Origin: Culex pipiens pallens
Lineage: Eukaryota > Arthropoda > Insecta > Diptera > Culicidae
NCBI RefSeq assembly: GCF_016801865.2
Contig: NC_068937.1
Coordinates: forward strand, 128,998,117-129,062,116
Direction of reading: 5' to 3'
Length of the DNA: 64,000 nt
A program made the position numbers and the translations under genes. The notes below the pieces were generated by a model that ran no database searches, had not been told where the DNA came from, and worked only from the letters and a program-made list of their open reading frames with translations. Numbering within the stretch: the first letter of the stretch is position 1; every line of letters begins with the position of its first letter. Of this stretch, positions 10,302 to 22,368 are shown piece after piece.

Positions 10302-11124
10302 ATGCCTCACGGCAAGAAAAAGATGCGGTCGTCATCAACAGGATCGGCAGATTTGAAGAAGCTAAAGAATGCCGAAGCGCTACCTGCAAAGCCAGACAGT
10401 TTGAGCAAGGAAGTTCAAAATTCGTCTGGAAACCAGTTCGCTACCCTCCCTGTGGACGTGAGGGAGAAGGAAGAATTTGAACGACGGGAAAAGTTACCAC
10501 CCATTTTTGTGAAAACATCGTCATCGGATTCGGTGCGCAAGTGGCTGACCGGGTTTATCAAATCTGGTGCTTTACGAGCTTCCATTCGCTTGTGTGCTGA
10601 TGGACTCAAAATTCTGCTACCTAGCAGAAAGGATTACAACTACGTTCGGGATTTCCTGAACAACACAAAGATTGAATACTACAGCCATGACGTTCCAAAT
10701 AAACGCCCCATGAAATAGGTCCTCCGAGGCCTGTACGACATGGATGTGAATGTGCTGAAAAAAGAGATAAAAACTCTTAAGTTGAACGTGATCGAAGTCT
10801 TCAAGATGACGAGACACAAAAAGGACATCAAGTATCGTGATCAACTGTACCTGGTTCATTTCGAGAAAGGATCGACAACAAAATCTACAGCCATTGCCGT
10901 TGAATCAGCGGCCAAAAGTTGCAGAGAATACAACACCTCCTGGCTTCAGTCAGCAACCGAGGGAAAACCAACCAACATCAACGGATGAAGGCAGTAGTGA
11001 CCTGTTTTCACCACAAGAACTTCTGAACATTTTCATCGAGATGACAACAACACTGCGTAGTTGCAAAACTCGTGCGGAACAAGTAAGAACGCTTGGAGGA
11101 TTTATCTTGGAATACAGCTCGTAG
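10302..11124 (+). pseudogene. Jockey-type non-LTR retrotransposon ORF1 (Gag-like), broken
   Basis: From ATG 10302 the frame encodes a basic N-terminus, then PPIFVKTSSSDSVRKWLTGF, a run ending EYYSHDVPNKRPMK, then an in-frame TAG at 10717-10719, and continues VLRGLYDMDVNVLKKEIKTL. PPIFVK, YYSHxxPxxRPxK and VLRGL are the classic markers of the RNA-binding and PRE_C2HC region of Jockey-clade ORF1 proteins. A frameshift follows near 10900, after which another frame gives LFSPQELLNIFIEMTTTLRSC, the usual ORF1 C-terminus. The CCHC zinc knuckles expected between these parts are not visible, so there is also an internal deletion. It encodes a nucleic-acid-binding protein of a mobile element, not a host gene. 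Confidence 0.8.
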
Positions 11125-11411
11125 TTTACTCGTTCTAATGATTTTGAACATTTCAATGAATTTACTTTTTTAGTTTTAAGTTAGGATGAGTTGTTAAATT
11201 GTTTTCTTTTTTCTTTTTTACCCAAATGTATTCGATTCAATGCAAAAATGTAAAACAATTTGAAGTAAATAAATGAATGTGAACAGTTAATAATAAAACA
11301 AAAAATATAACAAAGATGAAGAGCCTTTAGCCATACCACATAGAATGTAAATGAAATGTCATTATTATAAGAAAGTTCAATAAAGACATATTTAATTTCA
11401 AAAAAAAATCA
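10302..11411 (+). mobile_element. ORF1-only Jockey-like LINE copy with poly(A) tail
   Basis: ORF1 is followed directly by about 280 bp of AT-rich 3' UTR, an AATAAA (11380-11385) and an A-run near 11400-11409. There is no trace of ORF2 (endonuclease and reverse transcriptase) between the ORF1 stop and the tail. The 5' boundary is uncertain and may lie near 9830. Confidence 0.6.
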
Positions 11412-11650
11412 GGGTTCTAAAAAAGGTAGGAAGTATCCCTGTAAAAGGGATTGTTTACCTTGTGTTGACAGATAAAGGGTAGATAGTACCCTTTTTGAGG
11501 GGTAATCCTGATTTTAACCTCGGTAATCTAGATTTTATCGAGAAATTAAAAAGAGAGATGTGAGCCGGTAACATGGAGTAAAACTTTCGCAACTGTCATG
11601 GTAAACTTCACAGAAGCTTGACAGAGAGTTTAACTCCATTTTTTACTTTT

Positions 11651-11967
11651 AATTGGGTCCTAAAATGAAGTTTAGATTGCTGATATTATTGTTTACAGCG
11701 ATAAAGCTTACTTTTCTGAGTACAATGATCTTTGTACGATCACAAAGAGTTGAAAATGGATTTTTAAATCAATTTTGAAAAATTAACCTCGCGGCCCTTC
11801 TTGACAGAAAAGCTCCTACTTGACAGCTCGTTCCAAGGGGACCATAGTTGATCCATCGAAAAAATGTTGTCTTGTCAAAAAAATAATTTGCATTAAAATG
11901 AAAAAAAAGTGATTAGAAATGGTTTTTAATCGTGTTTTTTACCGTTGTACATAAAAATTGACACAGG
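11651..11967 (+). repeat. Dispersed repeat family 1, copy 1
   Basis: About 315 bp beginning AATTGGGTCCTAAAATGAAG and ending near GTACATAAAAATTGACA, with a second copy in the same orientation at 55279-55565 (over 85% identical by eye, with a short internal deletion). No terminal inverted repeat or coding frame. Shorter related pieces occur near 8540 and 9720. Confidence 0.85.
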
Positions 11968-11983
11968 GCTGCACAGGGATTTA

Positions 11984-12149
11984 CACCCTTACCAAAAATC
12001 ATGATTTTTTGAGTTCCAAATCCCACTTTTCATACGATTTTTTCAGTTCAACCCATATAACCATTTTTATGGTTGTAGTACCTGAACTCAAAAAATCGTA
12101 TGAAAAGTGGGATTTGGAACTCAAAAAATCATGATTTTTGGTAAGGGTG
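11984..12149. mobile_element. Palindromic MITE with TA target duplication
   Basis: 166 bp, almost entirely two complementary arms: CACCCTTACCAAAAATCATG at the left and its complement at the right, flanked by TA (11982-11983 and 12150-12151). The arms stay complementary for about 65 bp, leaving a loop of about 35 bp. No coding capacity. Confidence 0.88.
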
Positions 12150-12310
12150 TAGAACCCAATTTCTCGATTCAGCCTGACCATTTTGCCCCAGATCTTTGTC
12201 ATCATCCCATCCATGCTCAACCCTGCGCACTGTCAGTTTTGACGGATGTCAAACTCTTTTGTGTTTTTTTTCTGCGCCCAGCAGTCGTCGTCGTCATCGC
12301 GGAACGGGCT

Positions 12311-12509
12311 TTTCAGTCTTCGATCGATTTTTCTCCGTCTCGGTGTGTGGTGACCAGCAGCAGCAGCAGCAGCAACTCAGTGAAGCAGCCAGTTTCATCA
12401 TTCCCCCCACGGTGCTGGATATTTGGGCCTGACAGTTTGAAGGGCCCCACCAACGCGCCAGGAAAAGGAATATTATTTTCGTTGGCTGAAGAAGTAAAAC
12501 CACCAGGAA
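12311..12509 (+). promoter_or_regulatory. Candidate noncoding first exon (probably of AdipoR)
   Basis: An arthropod-type initiator TTTTCAGTCTTCG lies at about 12311-12323. It is followed by a GC-richer leader with a CAG-rich tract (12355-12373) and a GTAAGT donor starting at 12510. A second possible leader ends at a GGTAAATG donor near 13022. The first plus-strand coding exon downstream is AdipoR at 20881, whose ATG sits two bases after a splice acceptor, so it needs upstream noncoding exons. The link is inferred. Confidence 0.4.
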
Positions 12510-13341
12510 GTAAGTGCATTTTCAAGAGTGTTCGGAAAAAAGTGGTTCCCCGGAACGTCGTCACGTAACACACACGCACACGGAGATTGCGAAAAGGGAA
12601 AATTTTCCACCCTTTTGGAATGGCTTCCGGGGTTGAGTTTGTTCGATTGCGTAGAAAATAATAAGGCAAAATCGTAGAAGGAAAAAAAGCTTGGGGCGAA
12701 ATCGACCTTTGGACTCTGCTCCACGTCGGTTGACGAGGGCAGAAGCTCCCCTCGGCACAACGCACACACAAAGAGAGAAAAATCTTAACAGTTTCCAAGA
12801 AGTTAGCGACCGAAGATCGCGAAGAAAGCAGGTCATTTCGAAGAGCCTGGAATTAGCATAAGAAATTTTGATGTTTTTGTAAGTTTATTCGCTTGAAGAA
12901 GAGAAAACAAGAAAAGAGAAGACTCTTGTGCAATCGCTGGAACGTGGAACACCTGGATTGAGGTTCTCCACGGCAACAGCAGATCGGCACAACGCAACGC
13001 AAAAAAAAGAACAAGTCGGAAGGTAAATGATAATTGATTACAGTCGAATCCAGGCGATTTAATATGAGGTGAATGGGGGGAAAATGAAGATTAGAAGAGA
13101 ATAATGCATACACGCAATCGGCCGAGTCCGGACAAAGCGCAGATAAAATGAGTTATGCCTCTTATTCGAACTTTTAAATTATTTGTTTGTGTCCAAATTA
13201 TTTTAATCTTAACATCAAATAATTCAAATGCAATATTTTGATTTTTTAAGATGCTAAAAGAACCTTCAATAACATCCACTGATTTCTCAGTTCGAAGCTA
13301 TAAAAACTACACTCAAAACTTCGATTACGTAAAAAAAATAA

Positions 13342-13848
13342 TCTTAAATTCTTAAATACATAAATTCTTAAATTCTTAAATTTTTAAATTCATAAATTCT
13401 TTAATTCTTTAATTCTTTAATTCTTTAATTCTTTAATTCTTTAATTCTTAAATTCTTAAATTCTTAAATTCTTAAATTCTTAAATTATTAAATTCTTAAA
13501 TTCTTAAATTCTTAATTTCTTAAATTCTTAAATTCTTAAATTCTTAAATTCTTAAAAACTTAAATTCTTAAATTCTTAAATTCTTAAATTCTTAAATTCT
13601 TAAATTCTTGAATTCTTGAATTCTTAAATTCTAAAACTCTTGAATTCTTAAATTCTTAAATTATTAAATTATTAAATTCTTAAATTCTTAAATTCTTAAA
13701 TTCTTAATTTCTTAAATTCTTGAATTCTTAAATTCTTAAATCTTAAATTCTTAAATTCTTAAATTATTGAATTCTTGAATTCTTCAATCCTTCAATTCTT
13801 AAATTCTTAAATTCTTCAATTCTTAAGTTCTTAAATTCTTAAATTTTC
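13342..13848. repeat. Octamer satellite (AAATTCTT)n, degenerate
   Basis: About 500 bp of AAATTCTT units with many variants (AATTCTTT runs at 13397-13447, AAATTATT, GAATTCTT, AATTTCTT). It abuts the truncated CAGGGTTGTTACGG-family element that follows. Confidence 0.95.
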
Positions 13849-14391
13849 AGAAGAAAATATTTCAAATATTGGAAATGCAATTTTTTTCGGAATAAAATTT
13901 TAGTGAGGAATTTGGAATATAATCTGTATTAAAATTCATAGATTTTGAATTTTTAGAATCTCGAAATCTAATATTTAATCATATTAAAATTTTAGATTTA
14001 GTTTTTTTGAGCTTATATTTTTGATGTTTATTTTCATTTATGAGATTTTTACATTTTGTTTATATTGGTTTATAATTTTCTATTTTGTTTATATTGGTCA
14101 AAGTTATTGAAGTGTCCCTCTGATTTGCAAAAAGATTTTTTTTTTGACACTTTTCTTGATGTCTCTTGAGGAATTTTTTAAAAGGATTTTTTGCTTTCAT
14201 TCCTTCAAATATAGAACGAGTTTCATATTTTTAATAAAATACTTTATGTATTAGTTTTTTTCTTTGGAAATAATATTTCTTGAATGTTGGTCCAATTTTT
14301 TTTTATATGGCGCGGATTTCGCGCGGATTGAGGTTTCGGTCGGCGCGGATTTGACGCGGATTTTTTTTTCGACTTTCCCGTAACAACCCTG
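13849..14391. mobile_element. Truncated CAGGGTTGTTACGG-family element (right end only)
   Basis: The sequence matches the right-hand 550 bp of the element at 34557-37231, including the GCGCGGATTTCGCGCGG subterminal motif and the terminal CCGTAACAACCCTG at 14378-14391. The left part of the element is absent; the octamer array stands where its interior should be. Confidence 0.8.
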
Positions 14392-14657
14392 TACCTACCA
14401 GTGATGAACAAAATTTTAATTTAATCAGTGGTTTTAAATGTTCAACAAAAAATCATAAAACTTTTTCCAGATTTCAAAATTTTACGATAAATTCGACAAC
14501 ATTTTAATAGGGCGAATCTGCATTTCTGGAGTTTTTTTTATTTGCAAAGACCCAATAAACCAAATTTCCAGTTTCCAAAATTTCCTACATCTATCCAACA
14601 ATGAAAGGATTCCCAAAATATTTCTCAACCAAATTTACAGCACCCGACTATAAATCT

Positions 14658-15432
14658 GAGCCAAACATTTCATTAGGGCACAAAACCAAAACGTAAACAT
14701 TCGGGATTATTCCACTATTCCATTCAGCAGTACACTCCCTACTGGCCCTCCAAGAATCAGATTGATTGCAAACAATTTCCTATTGAAAAAAATCGAAAAA
14801 TGAATAGGGCACATAACAATGTTTACTCCAAACCAAAAATGTTCAAATGTGCCCTTTTGTTTTACGTAGTTGAGGAACTTTTTGTATTATATAGTGAACA
14901 TTTCTTAACACTAATTCACTTCAAAACAAAGTTTGGTTTACTTTTCACCAAGGATTTCTGCAGAAAAATACTTCGTTCAGTACACTTTTGAAGATTCCGC
15001 TTTTAACTAAACAAAAGGGCCCATAAACATCATTAAAATCAACAATCGGGTGACAGCGCTTTAGTGCCCTTTCAGTTCTCTTCGAAATTGCATTTAGAAA
15101 GGGCCCATTATGGCCCCCGGGTCTTTTGTGGCAAGTTTCTGTTAATTTCTAGGCGTCCGAAGGTTATGTGAGGTGACACCGACGTTTTACTTCCCCATCC
15201 GAAAGAAGGCGTGATCTCGGCTCGAAAAATGCCACCGGGTCCGTCTGAGATTGAACCCAGGCCTGCTGGGGTGAGAGGCTACCACTACACCACCGAACCC
15301 GAATCATCAGTAAAAAATGCCATCAGTCACGCTTCTTTTTTAAATAGTAATTGAAACAAGTTGTCCACTTTTTGCAAGCGATTTTCTCGAATCGTGGTTT
15401 TTGGTTTTGTGCCCTAATGAAATGTTTGGCTC
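14658..15432. mobile_element. Inverted-repeat element, 775 bp, with nested SINE
   Basis: Terminal inverted repeats of about 34 bp: GAGCCAAACATTTCATTAGG at 14658 and its complement ending GGCTC at 15432. Subterminal AGGGCACA and GTGCCCT motifs recur inside. It carries a tRNA-derived SINE at about 15150-15305. No transposase frame. Confidence 0.8.
15150..15305 (-). mobile_element. tRNA-derived SINE
   Basis: On the minus strand, TCGGTGGTGTAGTGGTAGCC is an A-box-like tRNA head and CTGGGTTCAATCTCAGA a B-box-like segment. A tail shared with the SINE at 63027-63245 follows (CGGATGGGGAAGTAAAACGT). It is not a functional tRNA gene: the acceptor stem is not paired. Confidence 0.7.
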
Positions 15433-16132
15433 GAATTTCACGAATTTAAGTGTTCTTAACTTTTGACAGTGTTGCCAGATGCTTTATTAACTTTATTAAA
15501 CTTTATTCTATTATATATTTTTTCACTGCATTCGCATTCGCATGGAGATGGTGATCTTAGTGGGTTGCAGACTGGATTTCGTCATATATAAATGATGATT
15601 GTCCAGCACAGGTTGCTTAGATATTGATTAAAGGGAATTAAAACCAATTCTACCAGCACAGGACACCACGAAAGCCATCCATTTCCGGCCGCTCCCATCT
15701 CCACCATTCACCGGGGTAGGAATAAGGATTTGGAGCACGGGAAATGTTGATGCTTACTTACTTGGAAAAAGGTAGCGAAACCGCAGGCTTTTTTTCCCAA
15801 CCCTATTGTGAAACTCGATCAAAATGACCGTTTGACCAAATTTTATCGATTTTATATATTTTTTCACTGCGCCCAGAAAGCCATACGAGTGAACAGGAAA
15901 TTTGAGACGTAATTGAGTAATTTTTATTCAGATTTCGGTAAAACCGAACCTACTCAAAAAAATTATAAGGTTTTCTAACGATAAAAAATACTGCGAACAC
16001 AGTCTAAGCGGGGCATCGGTTTGTTTTCCACACAGTTTTGTTTGTATTAGTGAATTAAACCTAATTTTCACAGTTTCATTATGGTCAGATCGACATTTGC
16101 TAAAACATAGCCTGACATTGAGTCAACAAAAG

Positions 16133-16918
16133 CATAAGCATAAGCATAGGTGCCCACCCGCAGTTGCTACTCCGTTATTGAACAGGACCTCCAGAAGTTA
16201 CATCCACGAGCCGTGGAAGATAAGTGGGAGCTATCTTTCCTCGCTTCGCAACTTCTCAAAGGCCCCTATCATGCTGATCAATACCGGCGCCGGCCACGAC
16301 CAGTGGTAGGGTCACGGGGAAGTGGATGGGAATGTTAGTCCGATACTTGAGTGATAGAGACCGCCCAATCGACTGCATCTCCGACAAAGTATCACATGAG
16401 TTTTGAGGGGGTTAGTAGATGGGTATGAGGTCAGGATTCACGAGTGGCAGTGATGTGACCATGAGCATTTTGTTTATCGGTTGAAAATTTTAAATCTTAG
16501 GCAGCCGGCTGCGGAAAGATAGATAATTGATTATTTAAAAAGTTTTTTTTTATCGAACGCGTGCCAGCCGAGCAGTATTGCTATGGGCTGGACTTATCAG
16601 TATATTTTTACTGTTTTTACAATTTAGATAACGCGAGCAAATTTCAAAAATAGTAAATAAATGACGCTTTACTCTTCATAAAATCGATAGTTTGATGAGT
16701 TAATACTAAAACTGCCAGTTGGAATAAATTTTTACGATCATTTACGACGAAAATTATCGCGAAAAAACAGGACTGCGCGTTCCCAGAAGCACTGCACTTA
16801 TGATGTCATTATTCAATTATAATAACCAATCACCCCATGCACACAAACAGCGACACAAAAGAAATGAAAATAAGCATGCAAAAACAAGACAGCGCGTCCC
16901 CGTGGTCAGCGCACTAAT
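16133..16918 (-). mobile_element. Non-autonomous retroelement family 2, copy 1
   Basis: The 786-bp insert is bounded by a perfect 39-bp direct repeat, 16094-16132 and 16919-16957, read as a target-site duplication. One end carries a short AGCATA microsatellite (16131-16148), taken as the 3' tail of a minus-strand element. The 3' half is conserved with the copy at 53767-54955. The 5' part holds an internal duplication around a GGGAACGCGCAGTCCTG motif. No reverse transcriptase frame was seen. Confidence 0.8.
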
Positions 16919-16957
16919 CATTTGCTAAAACATAGCCTGACATTGAGTCAACAAAAG

Positions 16958-18352
16958 GTTGAAAAAAAAATGGGAGTTTGAAGTGACAGCTGTTTGTTTT
17001 TCCCATAGCACGGTTCCACAAAGTTACTCGTTTCGGCTAGATAGCCTTATTTGTATAAAAAAAACTGAGAATGAGTAACTTAGGTTAAGAAGTTTAGACG
17101 ATATCGAATTTAAAATAACTCAGAAATTAGCATTATTATTAACAAAACAAGAAAAACATATTTTCAAACATTTGTCCTTGAACCAGTTATGTTTGACCTC
17201 TTGTGTAACGTTACATACAAACGAGAGCATTCTCGTAGCATGTTTGGACACGTTTTTTTATAAATAAATAAAAGAACAGTTAAAGCTCATCACGCGCCAA
17301 TCAAGACACACACAAAATAAAACCAAGAAAACGTGCGCGTCGCAAGAGTTGTCACACTCTCGCTGGGGTGATTTGTTTACCGTTTCAACTCTGTATGTAA
17401 ATGGAGTAATTTGCAAATTATTGTACAATTGTTGGAAAAATAATTAAAAACATCTTTTCTTTCTGTTGAATGGAAGTTATTCTTATTTAAGTTTTTTTTA
17501 AAGAAACGAACACATTTTCAAATTACTCTACCGACTAGGAAAGACAAAACAACGACTGTATGGTAATGAAGTAGGAATTTCCACTCGCATACTGCGATCA
17601 GCAACGCGTAGCGTTGGTGTTGTTTCGTCGATATCGTACATTAGAAAAAACAAACTTTGTTTGTCATCGTAGTAGTCCCCCTTTTTTGTCCAGTTAGTTA
17701 CGCAAATTGAAGCGAAATTCAAAGTTTGACAGCTTGTACTACGTTACATGTGTCAGTTTTGACAGGTGGGCGTCCCGTAACGATCGTAGAAGTTTTTCGC
17801 TTTCGTGACCTGACAAGCCGCGTCAATAAGCAATGACAATCAAACGGGGCAGTTGACCTTTAGCTCCTCCATCATCATTTGTTATTACGACCGACTTGTC
17901 GGTGGTGCGCTTGAGATTCGTGCAAAGGCCTCAATTTAGCACGTCAACCGCATTTTTTCGGTTTTTGAAGTCATGCACTCTGACTGACGGCGCACCATTT
18001 TATCGCGCGCGCGTTCTATTTCTGTGCGGAAGGGAAAGAAAACAGTTTGTTTTTATTTTATTTCCCGATTCCATCGGTGAGATGTCAACAAAAACAAAGC
18101 TGCTGCTTTGCTAAGCGGAAGGGTATTTTTATACCGAGCTTTATGGTTCGATTTTTATCGGGTCCGTTGGGCGCTCAATGATTGAGTAGCAATTATGCAA
18201 AAAAGGCAATCAATGTAACGCCACCGCACAGCTAACCTAATGGAAAAGGGTATTTTTAGACCAAGGGCGTTTGGTGCTTTCCCTCCGGCGTCATTAGCTG
18301 TCGCTCAAAGAGATGCAAACGACTATTTTTGGAAGCTTGGACGTTTCGAGTG
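16958..18352. other. Noncoding stretch upstream of AdipoR
   Basis: Probably lies in the long first intron of AdipoR. It has several short frames of no recognisable family. A GC-richer patch at 17750-18115 has a promoter-like look, but no exon can be fixed. Confidence 0.35.
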
Positions 18353-18660
18353 ATGGCCTATCTACAATCACTTAGCTTAGAAAATTTCACTTAGCTTAGG
18401 AATTTGAATCAATGGAAATGAATCTGAGTTTCTACAATGGAAAAGTAATCAAATTAGAAACTGACGTTTGGTTTGGAAAATTTCAAAATCTACGGTAAGT
18501 TGACGTTTCCATATCAAAGGTAAACAAACAACTGCATAGCAACGTATATCAGCCCAGCAAGTTTTCTAAGTTGATTGTGGATGACGAACGTAAGTTGCAG
18601 ACTTTCCTAAGTAACTACTTTACTTAGATGTTCTAAGCTAAGTGATTGTAGATAGGCCAT
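18353..18660. mobile_element. Inverted-repeat MITE, 308 bp
   Basis: ATGGCCTATCTACAATCACT at the left and its exact complement at the right (ending 18660). The flanks GAGTG and GAGTC suggest a 4-bp GAGT duplication, with an extra G on the left, but this is not certain. Inner CTTAGCTTAG motifs repeat. Confidence 0.85.
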
Positions 18661-20878
18661 GAGTCTGACTTAATTAGAGCGTACGCAATCCGTTTGAAAA
18701 CCCCGATTACCCAAAAATGGGTAATAAATTACTGTCAGTGAGTGGAAGCCATAACGACGCTACTTGACGGACGCCATTATGACAAATTTGACAGGTTCCT
18801 TTGTTATTTGCACGTTGCACTGAGATTATCCAGTGAAAGGTTTGCAAACTGCATTATCTCTATATTTTTAAAGGTTTTGAGCCGCTAAATCCTCTAACCA
18901 CTGACCGTCGGACTTTTCCATAGGGGAATTTCAGTGTGTCAACGCTCTAATGTTACTTGATCCCCCTTTATCACTTTATTTTTACTCCCGGCTGATTGCA
19001 ATGAGTACAATGTCTGTTTTGACAAACCCGTTCGCTCGAATCGGAACTTGTAATCTCATACCCGCTTTAATCTAACACTCTTAGACCGTATATTATAGCA
19101 GCAAAGAGTGATTATTTCTAGCACACTGTGCAGCGCTAGAAGGTCGTCAATCAGAAGCCCGGCTGGGCCACGTGACTCTTTCTCTCTCTCTAAGCCGTTC
19201 TTACAGCAGCGCTTAGCCCTTCCGATATAGGTTAGGTACATCTGGAAAACCTGGTTCGCTTTGTGGTTGTGGGACAAAATTGCCGCAGTACACCGTCGTC
19301 GTCGTTTGCCCCAAAAGCGACCACAGTCGCCAACATGTGCACACATTCACATAATAATAATGCACATTTTCGATGCGATGCATCGAAGCAGGCCGCGTGC
19401 AGAGGCCAAACCAACCGGTTGGGCAATAATCAGTAGGCCATGAGGTCTCGTGTCCCTTTTGCAAGTGACAGTGCTATCGGGTGGGATGATGGGTGAAGTT
19501 TGTTTTTAAATAGAAAAATTACATACGACCGTTTGAATAATTAGGATTGGAAGAGGAAAGCGGCGAAGAATGGACCCATTAATTTTTCAGCACTGAACAC
19601 GTCGGTGATTGTGACAAGGCACGCACGCACAGGTGACAAGCCCGGTAATTTATCGATGATTATACTGTTCTGGATTAAAGCTTGCTTCGATTGAGTGCAA
19701 TAAAGCTCAAGGTCTAGGACTATGATTAGATCAGGGTTCAATCAGAGATTTTCAAATGGCTTGGCAAAACTTTCAATATGTTTTTAACGAATGTCAGTTT
19801 GCCATAATGGCGGCAACTGTCAAAGTCGATTTACAGTTTGATGCATGACGAGTGCAGCTTTGCTGCTAGCAATCGAAGGTCGTCGGGTTGAACATTGCGA
19901 TTTCACTGGCACAGTTTTTCGCGTTAGTTTAGTTGCCCTAGAGTCCATTTTTATAGCGTGTGTCAGCAACCTTTGCCATTAAATCGGAAGTAATTGTCCG
20001 CAATAATCCCCATGTGCCATGAATTAAATATGACGACCTCGGAGGCTCACTCGATGAACATGTGCGATAGATAGCAGTAATTTTATCGATCCCGTCACAG
20101 CCCAAGCTCCAAGCTCGTTCATACGAAATCAATGGCAAGCAGCCCAACAGGTGGAGAGCCGGGGAGCCACTAAATTATTCATGCAAGTCCAATACAAACA
20201 AGCGAGCTCGCTGGTAAGTGCCATAAATTTTCCATAAGGAGAAACTCTCAAGTTCACTGTTAAAAAGTGGTTTTGCATTAACGTGTAGACGAAAGACCCG
20301 TTATTATGGCACGATCTGACAGTTGAGTTGCCATAATCGCAGCAACCTTCACGTCAAAAGATTACCGAGGCATAGCTCGCGGCTTTGGTTGCCGCGAAGC
20401 TTTGTCGAGTTACGTGCGACACTTTTTTTTTCTTTATGCAGAGGCAAAACAAATTGATTAGCGCCGTTGACGATGATGGACGCACAAGCTGCGACAAATA
20501 AATGGCGTAAAAAAAGTGAGCTCACTTTACAAACGTAGAAGTGAGAATTAGAAATTTCGTTTAAATTTCGTGTAGAATCAAAATTACTCACTTTTGTGTT
20601 AACACAACCTTTGTTTTGGGTAGTATCATTGCAAAGTGTAATCGTTTTGACATTTTAACATTCCCAGTAAGAAAATTTCGAACGCATTTTTGGTCGACCA
20701 AATGTAGAAGTTCCCAGATTGTAAAACAGGCAAAGGAACAAAGAGAAGGTCGAGTCGCATCTTGTTATCGCTTGGAGCGCATCATTCAATTTGAAGATTG
20801 CCATTATGAAATTGCAACTTTTCCATGACCAACTCGCGTGACGCGATCGAATAACTGAATGACACCTTCTTTCCTCAG
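18661..20878. other. Noncoding stretch before AdipoR coding exons
   Basis: No repeat with clear ends and no convincing reading frame. A TTCTTTCCTCAG acceptor at the right edge (20867-20878) leads into the AdipoR coding exon. Confidence 0.45.
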
Positions 20879-20880
20879 AA

Positions 20881-22368
20881 ATGACGTCACGTTACGAGCT
20901 GAACGCCCCGCTGCAGGGCCCATCGAACGCCGGCATTATTGTTCCGGCGAGTCTACGGTTAAAGGACAACGGATCATCGTCGGCAACGACGCCGGATGAT
21001 GACGACGACATTTTGAACGTCGTCGAGCCGGACTACCAGCTCCGAAAGCGGCGCGTGTGGTCACCGGAGGAGGAAGACTCGCTAGCGTCAGAGGACATTG
21101 ACCTGCTCGACGACGATGACGAGCTGGAGGAGGAGGAAGACGACGGAGTCGGTTGTCCGCTGCCGTCGACCCCCGAAGACACCCAGCTGCTCGAGGCCGA
21201 AATGACAGAAGTGCTCAAGGCCGGCGTCCTGTCGGACGAGATCGACCTCGGAGCGTTGGCGCACAATGCCGCCGAACAGGCCGAAGAGTTCGTCCGGAAG
21301 GTGTGGGAAGCGTCGTGGAAGGTGTGTCACTTTAAGAACCTTCCGGCCTGGCTCCAGGACAACGACTTCCTCCACAAGGGCCACCGGCCTCCGCTGCCGT
21401 CTTTCAGCGCCTGCTTCAAGTCCATCTTTCGCATCCACACCGAAACCGGCAACATCTGGACGCACCTGCTCGGCTGCGTAATGTTCATCGGAGTGGCCAT
21501 TTACTTCCTGACGCGACCCTCGTTCGAAATCCAGTTCCAAGAGAAGCTCATCTTCCTGTCCTTCTTCATCGGGGCCATCGTGTGTTTGGGCTTCTCGTTT
21601 GCGTTCCACACGCTCTGCTGCCACTCGGAGATGGTCGGCAAGCTGTTTTCAAAGTGAGTATTCGTTCACAGCTCTTCAATCGGCCTGACATCGAGCCCTT
21701 TCATTCATGTTTTGTGATACCCCAGATTGGACTACTGCGGAATCGCGCTGCTCATCATGGGTTCGTTCGTTCCTTGGCTGTACTACGGTTTCTACTGTCA
21801 CTACAAGCACAAAATGATCTACCTTACGGTGGTCATCGTCCTGGGCATCACGTCGATCATCACCTCCCTGTGGGACAAGTTCTCCCAGCCGAACCTGAGA
21901 CCATTGCGAGCGGGTTGGTTCCAAATTTCGCGCTGGGTAATTTCTCGTATCTTGATACTTGTCCATCACCTGCAGGTGTCTTCATGAGCTTCGGCCTGTC
22001 CGGCATCATTCCGGCCATTCACTACGTCCTGATGGAGGGTTGGATCAGCAAAGTTTCCCAGGCCAGCTTGGGTTGGCTGATTCTGATGGGCCTGCTGTAC
22101 ATCCTGGGTGCGCTGTTCTACGCGCTGCGAGTACCGGAGAGATGGTTCCCCGGCAAGTGTGATATCTGGGTAAGTATAGTTTCTTTCTTGTCTGTCGTTT
22201 CTCAAACAGTAAAACAAAACTCTTTTTCAGTTCCAATCGCATCAAATTTTCCACGTGCTGGTGCTGGTGGCCGCCTTCGTGCACTACCACGGAATCAGTG
22301 AGATGGCGATGTACCGGGTAACGGTGGGCGAGTGTGACATTCCGCAGCATCCGGCCATCAGTTTTTGA
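20881..22368 (+). CDS. AdipoR: Adiponectin receptor (PAQR / hemolysin III family)
   Basis: Four coding exons: 20881-21653, 21726-21913, 21976-22169 and 22231-22368. They give 430 residues. The ATG stands two bases after a splice acceptor. Residues 1-140 are cytosolic, with long Asp/Glu runs. The PAQR core starts near WEASWKVCHFKNLPAWLQDN, followed by seven hydrophobic spans. Zinc-site ligands of the family are present: His243 in FAFHTLCCH, Asp260 in LDYCG, and His389 and His393 in SHQIFHVLV. The protein is a plasma-membrane receptor with ceramidase-like activity in vertebrates; in insects it acts in fat-body and insulin-related metabolism. The exon 2 donor is weak (GTTGGT at 21914); it is the only one that keeps RAG-VFMSFGLSG in frame, as in other PAQRs. 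Antisense frames across the exons are shadows. Confidence 0.96.

Noticed and set aside
12107..12836. Frames of 90-160 codons on both strands around the candidate AdipoR leader
   Set aside because: They overlap the MITE arm, CAG tract and splice donor; more likely 5' UTR than protein.
15150..15305. Functional tRNA gene
   Set aside because: The A- and B-box-like parts are present but the acceptor stem does not pair and the sequence continues into a SINE body; same for 63027-63245 and 63260-63400.
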